DNA of 7,600 nucleotides from Bacillota bacterium (GCA_030705665.1 JAUZQA010000195.1:1-7600), one strand, 5' to 3'; shown: positions 1-6,116, counted from the first letter of the stretch. Made by a program: numbers and translations. The notes: generated from the letters alone by a model not told the origin.

Positions 1-10
1 TAGCAATCAA
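1..10 (-). CDS. Possible start of a small gene downstream of feoB (5' fragment only)
   Basis: Twenty bases after the feoB stop, the minus strand carries a strong Shine-Dalgarno sequence GAGGTGGG (22-15), then a TTG codon at 10-8 with a 4-6 base gap, followed by ATT GCT, giving M-I-A before the window ends. The spacing and strength of the ribosome site argue for a real gene translated from the feo transcript. In many Firmicutes feoB is followed by a short FeoB-associated Cys-rich membrane protein, which is the best guess from context. Only three codons are visible, so the product cannot be identified from sequence. Confidence 0.4.
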
Positions 11-30
11 GTGTCCCACCTCAATTTGTT

Positions 31-2034
31 TTATACCAGTCCAATTAAATGGCCGCCTTGATAAATAACAATTGCTAATAGATAGGCAATAGCAAGCGCG
101 TAGATGATTGAAAAGGCTGTCCATTTTTTAGATAAGGTTTCCTTATAAATCGTTGCAGTTGTCGCTAAACACGGGATGTATAACAAGATAAAGACCATAA
201 AGCTATAGGCAGCAAGCGGTGTATAATAATGGGAAAGAATGCCTTGTACGGTTCCGCCCTTTGGAACAAAATAAATAATATTCATTGTCGAAATAATGGA
301 TTCCTTCGCTAAAAAGCCGGTAATTAATGAAGCAGCTGCTTGCCATGTTCCAAATCCAATCGGTTTGAAAAGCGGTGCAATCACATTCCCGATTACAGCT
401 AAATAACTGTGGTCCATGTCAACCTTTAAACCTCCCGGACCCGTATAGGCCAAAAGCCAAATGAATACAGAACCTGCAAAAATAAACGTACCTGCTTTTC
501 GGATAAAGCCTTTCCCCTTGTCCCATGTGCTTCTCCATAATGACTGAATTTGGGGTAAACGATATGGTGGCAGCTCTATCACAAACAAGGAGGTTTCGGA
601 CTTAAGTAATGTTGAAGAAAAAACTTTAGCCAAGATTAGCGCTACAACAATTCCTAATACGTAAAGGCTTAAAACGATCAATGCCTTATTTCCAGCAAAA
701 AAACCTCCAACAAATAAAGCATAAACTGGCAGCCTAGCTGAACAAGACATAAGTGGTGTCAACAAGACCGTCAAGAGCCTTTCTCGCGGGGTTTCAATGG
801 TACGGGCTGCCATTATACCTGGCACATTACAACCAAACCCGATAATCATTGGGATAAAGGCCTTCCCATTTAGACCAACCGATTCCATCAAACGATCCAT
901 GACCAAGGCAACCCGAGCCATATAACCTGAATCCTCTAGCAATGAAATAAAGAAAAATAATATGAAAATTTGCGGGATAAAAACAAGAACACCGCCAACA
1001 CCAGCAATTAGACCATTAACAATCAGGTCATGGATAAATACTGATGAATGGGCCATACTAAGCACTTTTTCCACTCCGTTTGTCAGTGGGCCAGTAAAAA
1101 AAGCATCCAATAGATCAGAAAGTGGTGTCCCCAGCCAATCGAAAGTTAACATAAACATAAAGTACATTAGCAGCAAGAAGATGGGCATCCCCAAATATTT
1201 ATTGGTTACAATCGTGTCAATCTTTTCTGTTAATGGAACTTTAGCATGGTTTCTGTTAACAGTCTCCAAAATGATTCTATCGATCGCTTCTTTTCTTTTT
1301 AGGTAAATATATTGTGAAATTGTTTTCCCTGTTAACTGCTGATTTAGTTTTGCTTCTAAATTTGAATAGATAGCGTCGAGTCTATTAGCTTCTACTTTTT
1401 GAACGAGATATTGTTTTACATACTGGTTTCCTTCCAGCCATTGAATAGCAAGCCATCTTGATGAATGATTTGTTTTCCCAATAAGTTCCCTCGATAGTTG
1501 ATCAATGGTTTCTTCAACTTCCGCTCCATAATAAACTAAACTTTTGTCGATTGCCTTTCCCTTTTTGTTCGAAATAACCTGGATTAGTTGGTCGCATCCT
1601 TTCCCATTTCGAGCAACAACAGGGACAACAGGAACCCCCAACATTTGAGAAAGTTTTGGAATATCTATACCGATCCCTCGACTGTGGGCAACATCAATCA
1701 TATTCAATCCAATCAGCACTGGTTTTTGGAATTCAAGCAGTTGCAAGGTTAAATGCAGATTACGTTCCAGTTGGGATGCATCCAAGATATTGAGCAGTCG
1801 ATCAATTGGATCATTCAAAAAGAAAGAAGTTACAACACTTTCATCCTTTGACAATGGATTGAGTGTGTATACCCCAGGTAAATCTATTAATCTGCCAATA
1901 TTGTTTTTAAATACCCCAACTTTTTTTTCAACAGTAACACCGCTCCAATTTCCCACATACTCATAGGAACCGGTTAAATTATTAAACAAAGAGGTTTTCC
2001 CAGTATTGGGGTTGCCAATTAGAGCAATCTCCAT
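31..2034 (-). CDS. feoB: FeoB, ferrous iron transport GTPase/permease
   Basis: Inner-membrane Fe(II) importer with a cytosolic N-terminal G domain. Seen in the 667-residue product: G1 P-loop GNPNTGKTS (7-15), switch I Thr34, G3 DLPG (51-54), G4 NMID (111-114) and a G5-like ARNGKG (141-146). A helical spacer follows to about residue 265, then a polytopic membrane part from about 280. The two Gate repeats carry the family cysteines in GFGCNVPG (Cys402), PLMSCSARLP (Cys431) and YIPCLATTATIYKE (Cys622), plus LAKESIIS (575-582). Length is typical of Gram-positive FeoB, and no motif is broken. The ATG is preceded by GGAGAGG inside the end of feoA, and the feoA stop overlaps it by one base (TAATG), which implies translational coupling. 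It is transcribed with feoA from a promoter bearing Fur boxes. Confidence 0.97.
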   Translation of the reverse strand: MEIALIGNPNTGKTSLFNNLTGSYEYVGNWSGVTVEKKVGVFKNNIGRLIDLPGVYTLNPLSKDESVVTSFFLNDPIDRLLNILDASQLERNLHLTLQLLEFQKPVLIGLNMIDVAHSRGIGIDIPKLSQMLGVPVVPVVARNGKGCDQLIQVISNKKGKAIDKSLVYYGAEVEETIDQLSRELIGKTNHSSRWLAIQWLEGNQYVKQYLVQKVEANRLDAIYSNLEAKLNQQLTGKTISQYIYLKRKEAIDRIILETVNRNHAKVPLTEKIDTIVTNKYLGMPIFLLLMYFMFMLTFDWLGTPLSDLLDAFFTGPLTNGVEKVLSMAHSSVFIHDLIVNGLIAGVGGVLVFIPQIFILFFFISLLEDSGYMARVALVMDRLMESVGLNGKAFIPMIIGFGCNVPGIMAARTIETPRERLLTVLLTPLMSCSARLPVYALFVGGFFAGNKALIVLSLYVLGIVVALILAKVFSSTLLKSETSLFVIELPPYRLPQIQSLWRSTWDKGKGFIRKAGTFIFAGSVFIWLLAYTGPGGLKVDMDHSYLAVIGNVIAPLFKPIGFGTWQAAASLITGFLAKESIISTMNIIYFVPKGGTVQGILSHYYTPLAAYSFMVFILLYIPCLATTATIYKETLSKKWTAFSIIYALAIAYLLAIVIYQGGHLIGLV

Positions 2035-2258
2035 TATAACCTCTCCACTTCAATTTGATTTGCTTCTTTGCGGCGGATTCCAATACATTGTCCACAAGAC
2101 TCAATCATAATCGGGCCGCCAAATGGCATTGCAGATTTGATGGAAACTTCTGAGCCCTCAGTAAAGCCAAGATCAAGTAAGCGTCTCTGTACTAGGCGAC
2201 TAACATGTGATAAGTCAATTATCTTTGCTTTTTCTCCTGCTTTTAATTTAGCAATCAT
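2034..2258 (-). CDS. feoA: FeoA, small SH3-like partner of FeoB
   Basis: Cytosolic 74-residue protein of the FeoA family, a beta-barrel SH3-like fold thought to bind or regulate FeoB. Visible family signature: VQRRLLDLGFTEGSEV (23-38), then MPFGGPIMIE (44-53) and the C-terminal IGIRRKEANQIEVERL. It carries a CxxC pair (Cys55, Cys58) at the last beta hairpin, which is not present in E. coli FeoA. The start is the ATG at 2258, with AAAGGGTGAT about eight bases upstream. It is the first gene of the feo operon, and its TAA overlaps the feoB ATG. Confidence 0.95.
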   Translation of the reverse strand: MIAKLKAGEKAKIIDLSHVSRLVQRRLLDLGFTEGSEVSIKSAMPFGGPIMIESCGQCIGIRRKEANQIEVERL

Positions 2259-2284
2259 GTATCTATCACCCTTTATTTTTTAAT

Positions 2285-2299
2285 TGATAACTGTTATCA
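2285..2299. promoter_or_regulatory. Fur box 1 (perfect 7-1-7 palindrome)
   Basis: TGATAAC-T-GTTATCA is an exact inverted repeat of the Bacillus Fur 7-1-7 layout (TGATAATnATTATCA), with 12 of 14 arm positions matching. It overlaps the -10 and predicted start of the feoA promoter, so iron-loaded Fur would block RNA polymerase. The iron-uptake function of the operon supports the assignment. Confidence 0.82.
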
Positions 2300-2326
2300 T
2301 TAAAAGCAAATTATTTTCACTCTCAA
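2299..2326 (-). promoter_or_regulatory. feoAB sigma-A-type promoter
   Basis: On the minus strand, -35 TTGAGA (2326-2321), a 16-base spacer and -10 TTTAAT (2304-2299) each match the consensus in 5 of 6 positions. The predicted start falls near 2292, the centre of Fur box 1, about 34 bases before the feoA ATG. Confidence 0.6.
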
Positions 2327-2334
2327 TCCTCAAT

Positions 2335-2349
2335 TGAGAATGATTATCT
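2335..2349. promoter_or_regulatory. Fur box 2, upstream, next to a possible second -10
   Basis: TGAGAAT-G-ATTATCT matches the 7-1-7 Fur consensus at 12 of 14 arm positions. Its centre is 50 bp from the centre of box 1. On the minus strand it directly follows TATAAA (2355-2350), the same -10/box arrangement as at box 1, so it may control a second feo promoter. I find no good -35 for that promoter. It could instead simply be a second Fur site that strengthens repression. Confidence 0.65.
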
Positions 2350-2427
2350 TTTATATCGTTATTTTACCATTAAATCTAACCGACCGTCACTCTTATATTG
2401 TGACAAAAATTTGAAATAGATGCTTAG

Positions 2428-2442
2428 TTATTGTAACAATAA
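2428..2442. repeat. Unassigned perfect 15-bp palindrome
   Basis: TTATTGT-A-ACAATAA is an exact 7-1-7 inverted repeat, about 105 bp upstream of the sigma-H -35 and about 100 bp upstream of the main feo -35. It does not fit Fur. It resembles the PerR layout (TTATAATnATTATAA) only in part, with 8 of 14 arm positions. It is a possible operator for an unidentified regulator, or chance in AT-rich DNA. Confidence 0.35.
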
Positions 2443-2469
2443 GGAAAACACTGGAAATTGCACAAACTT

Positions 2470-2496
2470 TTCCGCTAGATTTGTCGGAATTTTTTT
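2470..2496 (+). terminator. Weak terminator-like hairpin
   Basis: TTCCG (2470-2474) pairs with CGGAA (2485-2489) around a ten-base loop, followed directly by seven T (2490-2496). The five-pair stem is short. No plus-strand gene lies upstream for it to terminate, so it may end a short leader or antisense transcript, protect the kinase promoter from readthrough, or be incidental. Confidence 0.3.
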
Positions 2497-2545
2497 GTAA
2501 AAAAAGATAAAAACAATGTAATTAGTGTTAATTTCTCATATAATT

Positions 2546-2572
2546 AAAGGATATTGGAACTTGTCAGCGAAT
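2546..2572 (+). promoter_or_regulatory. Sigma-H-type promoter of the histidine kinase
   Basis: AAAGGATAT (2546-2554) fits the -35 consensus RnAGGAwWW at every specified position. After 11 bases, AGCGAAT (2566-2572) fits the -10 consensus RnnGAAT. The predicted start is near 2579, giving a leader of about 37 bases to the ATG at 2616. Sigma-H is the early stationary-phase/sporulation factor that in B. subtilis transcribes kinA, spo0F and spo0A. A sigma-A-like TATAAT (2539-2544) lies just upstream, but its -35 (ATGTAA at 2516-2521) is poor. Confidence 0.68.
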
Positions 2573-2615
2573 TATTTGATTAATGCAGTTTTTTATTGTA
2601 ATGGGAGGAAGAAAA

Positions 2616-3758
2616 ATGCAGACCGATATAAAATCGCAAATCATGTTTTTTTTACAAAAACATCGTGCTGAGTTGTTGCAGGAGTGGAATAAGGCAGCTA
2701 TTATTTCAGATCTTGACCCATATAAACAAAATGTACAAAAAAACGGAGAAGAATTCTTTGATGTCGTTATTGACAGCTTCAATACCTCCAACACAGAATT
2801 ATTAAAAGTTGTTCATAAAATCGCTATTAATATCGCTGAAGAGAGAGTAAAAGCGGATATTAATATGGGGGAATTTGTTTATAACATTAATTTAGGAAGA
2901 TCTATCTTTTTCAGCAACTTAAGTAAAGTGGGCTTAGACTGGGACAACTTGCAAGAGGGAATAAACAAAATCAACTGCATTTTTGATAAGTTCCTATACT
3001 ATGCCATTTCTCATTATGCCGAATCCCAAAATAAAATAATTGAAGAAAAAACAAAATTCATTGATTCAACCCACCAGGATCGATTAACACTTCTCGGGCA
3101 AATGACATCCAGCTTTATCCACGAATTCCGTAATCCACTTACATCAATAAATGGATTTATCCAATTACTAAAAGCTGATCATCCTGGCATGAAATACCTT
3201 GAAATCATTTCAAGCGAATTAGATCAATTAAACTTTCGCATCTCCCAATTCCTACTGCTTTCAAAAAAAGAACTAATCGGCAAGGAAAAAGTGTTTTTTG
3301 GTCTTAATCAATTAATTGAAGAAGTGCTAAACTTCCTTTATCCAAGTATCCTCGACGGAAAAGTAAAAATCATGAAGGAACTATGTGATGATACTCCCCT
3401 ATATGGATATGCTGATGAAATACGGCAGGTTTTGATTAATATCATTTTTAATGCGATCGATGAATTGGGACATCACCCGAATTTAAATCCAATCGTTGAA
3501 ATAAAAAGCTATTGCGAAAATGAAAATTATACTTATATCGATATCTCAAATAATGGTCCTATGATTCCGGAAGAATTACGAAAGACCATATTTGAACCAT
3601 TCTTTACCACAAAAAAGCTTGGTACAGGTCTAGGTTTATTTGTCTGCAAAGAAATCATTGAAAAGCATAAAGGTGAACTAACCTGTGATTCCAATCCTAA
3701 GAAAACAACATTTACGATTAAACTTCCAATAGCCTCCAATCCAGAAGCATTAAATTAA
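2616..3758 (+). CDS. Soluble sensor histidine kinase, sporulation-kinase type (HisK_N-like)
   Basis: Cytosolic 380-residue kinase with no membrane segment. Residues 1 to about 150 form a helical sensor-like domain with WNKAAIISDLDPY early on and ADINMGEFVYNINLGRS (80-96). From memory this fits the HisK_N family, seen in B. anthracis sporulation kinase BA2291 and in the globin-fold inhibitor pXO1-118. The H-box SSFIHEFRNPLTS has phospho-acceptor His169 and is close to KinA-KinE-type kinases, so Spo0F is the likely phosphate acceptor. The HATPase follows: N-box around Asn279 (IIFNAIDEL), G1 box SNNGPMIPEE, F-box FEPFFTTK and G2 box GTGLGL (336-341). In G1 the usual DxGxG reads N312-N-G-P-M316, so the adenine-contacting Asp is Asn. 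The start was set at 2616 because GGGAGG (2603-2608) lies seven bases upstream; an in-frame ATG at 2583 has no ribosome site. No response regulator is adjacent, making it an orphan, as sporulation kinases usually are. Confidence 0.92.
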   Translation: MQTDIKSQIMFFLQKHRAELLQEWNKAAIISDLDPYKQNVQKNGEEFFDVVIDSFNTSNTELLKVVHKIAINIAEERVKADINMGEFVYNINLGRSIFFSNLSKVGLDWDNLQEGINKINCIFDKFLYYAISHYAESQNKIIEEKTKFIDSTHQDRLTLLGQMTSSFIHEFRNPLTSINGFIQLLKADHPGMKYLEIISSELDQLNFRISQFLLLSKKELIGKEKVFFGLNQLIEEVLNFLYPSILDGKVKIMKELCDDTPLYGYADEIRQVLINIIFNAIDELGHHPNLNPIVEIKSYCENENYTYIDISNNGPMIPEELRKTIFEPFFTTKKLGTGLGLFVCKEIIEKHKGELTCDSNPKKTTFTIKLPIASNPEALN

Positions 3759-3763
3759 AAGGT

Positions 3764-3804
3764 AAGACCGAGACAATCTTAAAAGTTCGGTTTTATCTTT
3801 TTTT
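3764..3804 (+). terminator. Rho-independent terminator of the kinase gene
   Basis: AAGACCGA (3764-3771) pairs with TCGGTTTT (3787-3794), eight pairs including one G-T, across a 15-base loop. ATC and then seven T (3798-3804) follow. It starts six bases after the kinase stop and makes the kinase a single-gene unit. Confidence 0.75.
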
Positions 3805-3887
3805 GTTCGACCAATCTTCCAAATACATCCTTCTTAACATAAATTAAACTAAAAAGTAGTGAAAATCATTATTTGGGAGTAAAAAAC

Positions 3888-4445
3888 ATGTTAAAGTTAA
3901 AGGTCGATCATGAAATAGAGCTTCGATTATTTAAATCTAAGGATTCCCAAAAGCTTTTTCAGCTAGTAGAAGAAAACCGTGACCATTTGCGTGAATGGCT
4001 TCCTTGGGTTGAACATATTACAACAACGATTGATTCTCAATCCCTCATTACCCTTTGGAAACGGCAATTTTCTGAAAATACAGGGTGTAATCTTGGCATA
4101 TTTTTTCGTGGAGAGCTGGTTGGCTCAATTGGATTACACCAAATTGATTGGTTTAATAAGTTCACAAATGTAGGGTATTTCCTTGCAAAAAAAGCCGAGG
4201 GCCATGGGATTATGATTAGAACGTTGAAAGCCATTTTAAACTACACCTTTTCTTACCTTGGGTTAAATCGGGTAGAAATCCGCTGCGGAGTGAATAATCT
4301 AAAAAGTCGTGCCATTCCCGAGAGACTTGGCTTTGTTCTAGAGGGAAAAATAAGAGATGGCGAACATTTATTAGGACATTACCATGATTTATTTTTGTAT
4401 AGTATGCTAGCCCGCGACTGGCCTCAGATTCAAGACTTACGTTAA
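3888..4445 (+). CDS. GNAT acetyltransferase, RimJ/RimL family (YdaF-like)
   Basis: A 185-residue Gcn5-related N-acetyltransferase that would transfer acetyl from acetyl-CoA to an amine, in this subfamily often a ribosomal-protein N-terminus or another protein or small-molecule amine. Visible features: LREWLPW (34-40), typical of the RimL/YdaF group; beta-strand GYFLAKKAEGHGIM (96-109), giving the acetyl-CoA loop K102-x-x-G105-x-G107; LNRVEIRCGVNNLKSRAIPERLGF (126-149), the motif B/N-x-x-S and LGF segment; and a C-terminal H-D-L-x-x-Y-S segment. It recalls B. subtilis YdaF along its length. The start was placed at the ATG 3888 because GGGAG (3875-3879) lies eight bases upstream; a TTG at 3873 overlaps that ribosome site. 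The substrate cannot be read from sequence. It lies between two terminators, so it is probably monocistronic. I could not identify a convincing promoter in 3805-3870. Confidence 0.92.
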   Translation: MLKLKVDHEIELRLFKSKDSQKLFQLVEENRDHLREWLPWVEHITTTIDSQSLITLWKRQFSENTGCNLGIFFRGELVGSIGLHQIDWFNKFTNVGYFLAKKAEGHGIMIRTLKAILNYTFSYLGLNRVEIRCGVNNLKSRAIPERLGFVLEGKIRDGEHLLGHYHDLFLYSMLARDWPQIQDLR

Positions 4446-4518
4446 CGAAACTTTTGATTTTTCAAATGTAAAGCGATAAAATTAAATTGAATTGATATCA
4501 AATATTCAAAATCTTGCT

Positions 4519-4538
4519 AGCCTCCTGGCGGCTTTTTT
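4519..4538 (+). terminator. Likely terminator after the acetyltransferase
   Basis: AGCC (4519-4522) pairs with GGCT (4530-4533), with a mismatch and one further C-G inside, and runs straight into TTTTTT (4533-4538). The stem is short but GC-rich and the T-run is good. It lies 73 bases after the acetyltransferase stop. Confidence 0.58.
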
Positions 4539-4573
4539 CATGTTTATTTGTACTTTTCAATAAAGTCCCATAG

Positions 4574-4603
4574 TTAAGTAGTAAATGTAATTTAGGGAAT
4601 AAT
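4574..4603 (+). promoter_or_regulatory. Weak candidate promoter of the first CNNM gene
   Basis: TTAAGT (4574-4579), an 18-base spacer and AATAAT (4598-4603) form the best sigma-A-like pair I can find upstream; the -10 has 5 of 6 matches and the -35 only 3 of 6. It would start RNA near 4610, at the leader hairpins. Treat it as tentative. Confidence 0.27.
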
Positions 4604-4607
4604 AAAA

Positions 4608-4653
4608 ACAGGGAAACTGTCCGTGGAGGTGACAGCCTTACTTTAGTAAGGAG
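4608..4653 (+). promoter_or_regulatory. Structured leader over the ribosome site, first CNNM gene
   Basis: CCTTAC (4636-4641) and GTAAGG (4646-4651) form a perfect six-pair hairpin with loop TTTA, and the 3' arm contains most of the ribosome site AAGGAG (4648-4653). Immediately upstream CTGTC (4617-4621) can pair with GACAG (4631-4635), presenting GGAGGT in its loop, or CTGT can instead pair with ACAG (4608-4611). GGAGGTGA (4625-4632) is a second near-perfect anti-SD match but has no start codon at a usual distance. A related block precedes the second CNNM gene, which suggests translational control. Confidence 0.42.
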
Positions 4654-4657
4654 TGAA

Positions 4658-5977
4658 ATGGTCCTAATGAATTTATTTATAATCGCAATTCTTATCGCCT
4701 TTACAGCATTTTTTGTTACATCTGAATTTGCAATGATTAAGGTCCGAACAACGAGAATTGATCAATTACTTTCTGAGGGTAATACGCAAGCAGAAGCCGC
4801 AAAAAAGGTTTTGTCCAATTTAGACGGGTATTTATCGGCTACGCAAGTAGGTATAACGATTACGTCTTTAATTCTGGGCTGGCTTGGTGAGCCTACAATC
4901 CGAAAAATGTTGGATCCAATCTTCGAAATGATAAATCTGCCTGTTTCGATTGAACAAGTTCTTTCTTTTATTCTGGCCTTTTTATTAATCACTTTTTTTA
5001 ATGTTGTTCTAGGGGAATTAGCACCAAAAACTTTTGCCATTCAAAAGGCTGAAAACATTATCCTTAACTTCGCTCCTCCCCTTATTTTTTTTCACCATAT
5101 TATGTACCCGTTTATTTGGGTCCTTAATCGATCTGCCAGACTCGTTACCGGCCTATTCGGATTAAAGCCTGTTTCGGAACAAGAAGTCGTCCTTTCAGAG
5201 GAAGAACTTCGAATGATTCTCTCTGAAAGCTATAAAAGCGGAGAGATAAATCAGTCCGAATACCGCTACGTAAATAAAATTTTTGAATTTGATAATCGCA
5301 TTGCCAAGGAAATAATGGTGCCTCGTACAGAAATTGTGACATTTGCAAAGGATGCAACCATGAAAGAAATTTTGGAAACAATTAGAGAAGAAGGATATAC
5401 AAGGTATCCGGTGATTGATGGGGATAAAGACAATATTTTAGGTATAGTAAATATTAAAGAGGTCTTAAGAGATTGTATTGAACAAAAATGTGTTGAAGAT
5501 GCTCCATTGATCCCTTATTTAAAGCCAGTGATGCATGTCATTGAAACCATTCCGATTCAGGAATTACTGTTAAAGCTGCAAAAAAGCAGATCCCACATGG
5601 CTGTACTGTCGGATGAGTACGGAGGCACAGCTGGTATCGTAACGGTTGAAGACATTCTTGAAGAAATCGTCGGCGAAATTCGCGATGAGTTTGATACGGA
5701 TGAACTCCCGCTTATCCAAAAAAAGGGAGAAGGTCACTACATATTAGATGGAAAAGTACTTATTGAAGAGGTTAATGATCTGTTAGGGACGACGATTGAA
5801 GAGGATGAACTTGATACTATCGGAGGTTGGTTTTTAGCTCAAAAATTTGATGTACAAAAAGGCGACATCATTGAAAGAGAAGGTTTTTCTTTTGAAATTA
5901 AGGAAAACGAAGGCCATCATATTATGTATATCGAAGTTAGAAGGAATGAAAGTCAAATAGCAGCGTCTCCTGAGTAG
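4658..5977 (+). CDS. CNNM/CorC-family membrane protein 1 (DUF21-CBS-CorC_HlyC)
   Basis: A 439-residue protein of the CNNM/CorB/CorC family (also annotated hemolysin C-like or UPF0053). Members are linked to Mg2+ export, for example B. subtilis YhdP (MpfA). Domains: DUF21 membrane part at about 1-175 with SEFA (22-25), [15 protein letters not shown] (65-79) and GELAPKT (119-125); linker [16 protein letters not shown] (211-226); CBS pair at about 218-340 with [18 protein letters not shown] and the [18 protein letters not shown] segment; C-terminal CorC_HlyC domain at about 350-428 with DTIGGW (386-391). Polar candidates for the ion path include Thr21, Ser22, Thr69, Ser70, Asn115 and Glu120. The ATG at 4658 follows AAGGAG by four bases; an ATG at 4667 is the alternative. 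Gap-free alignment with the next gene supports 4658. The stop codon lies inside its own terminator. Confidence 0.95.
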   Translation: MVLMNLFIIAILIAFTAFFVTSEFAMIKVRTTRIDQLLSEGNTQAEAAKKVLSNLDGYLSATQVGITITSLILGWLGEPTIRKMLDPIFEMINLPVSIEQVLSFILAFLLITFFNVVLGELAPKTFAIQKAENIILNFAPPLIFFHHIMYPFIWVLNRSARLVTGLFGLKPVSEQEVVLSEEELRMILSESYKSGEINQSEYRYVNKIFEFDNRIAKEIMVPRTEIVTFAKDATMKEILETIREEGYTRYPVIDGDKDNILGIVNIKEVLRDCIEQKCVEDAPLIPYLKPVMHVIETIPIQELLLKLQKSRSHMAVLSDEYGGTAGIVTVEDILEEIVGEIRDEFDTDELPLIQKKGEGHYILDGKVLIEEVNDLLGTTIEEDELDTIGGWFLAQKFDVQKGDIIEREGFSFEIKENEGHHIMYIEVRRNESQIAASPE

Positions 5978-5989
5978 GAGGCGTTTTTT
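5964..5989 (+). terminator. Terminator overlapping the end of CNNM gene 1
   Basis: CGTCTCCT (5964-5971) pairs with AGGAGGCG (5976-5983), eight pairs with one G-T and a GAGT loop, followed by six T (5984-5989). The TAG stop (5975-5977) straddles loop and stem, so the last codons form the 5' arm. The strong structure separates the two paralogous genes transcriptionally. Confidence 0.85.
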
Positions 5990-6062
5990 ACTGAAAATAT
6001 AGGAATATTACTTATAAATACCCATAAAATGTTGGTAATAACCATTAACAAAACTACAACGT

Positions 6063-6091
6063 TTGACTGTATGCTTTAAATTCTTTATAAT
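6063..6091 (+). promoter_or_regulatory. Sigma-A promoter of the second CNNM gene
   Basis: -35 TTGACT (6063-6068), a 17-base spacer and -10 TATAAT (6086-6091) give 11 of 12 consensus positions at ideal spacing. The predicted start is near 6098, giving a leader of about 150 bases before the TTG start codon. Confidence 0.8.
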
Positions 6092-6116
6092 TATTGTTAA
6101 TTTTATATTGTTGAGG

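Larger units (their letters stand above)
2259..2615. other. Divergent intergenic region between feoA and the histidine kinase
   Basis: About 357 non-coding bases. From the feoA side it holds the feo promoter with Fur box 1 (2285-2299), Fur box 2 with a possible second promoter (2335-2355), an unassigned perfect palindrome (2428-2442), a terminator-like hairpin with seven T (2470-2496), and the sigma-H-type promoter of the kinase (2546-2572). I see no convincing small ORF or RNA gene with its own full promoter. The stretch 2356-2427 holds nothing I can name. Confidence 0.8.

Noticed and set aside
962..1306. Open frame on the plus strand opposite feoB (114 codons)
   Set aside because: It lies wholly antisense to the conserved FeoB membrane domain, has no ribosome site and resembles no protein.
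2583..2615. Earlier in-frame ATG for the kinase, adding 11 residues
   Set aside because: It has no ribosome site, while ATG 2616 has GGGAGG at seven bases, and the extension would include that ribosome site. It also lies only a few bases after the sigma-H transcript start.
3873..3887. TTG start for the acetyltransferase, five codons upstream
   Set aside because: The TTG overlaps the GGGAG ribosome site that serves ATG 3888.
4492..4501. TTGATATCAA palindrome with TTGAA/TTCAA flanks
   Set aside because: A short, AT-rich inverted repeat with no T-run and no clear relation to a promoter; expected by chance at this base composition.
4595..4600. GGGAAT as a sigma-B -10 for CNNM gene 1
   Set aside because: The only upstream match, GTTAAG (4573-4578), is imperfect and 16 bases away, outside the usual 12-14.
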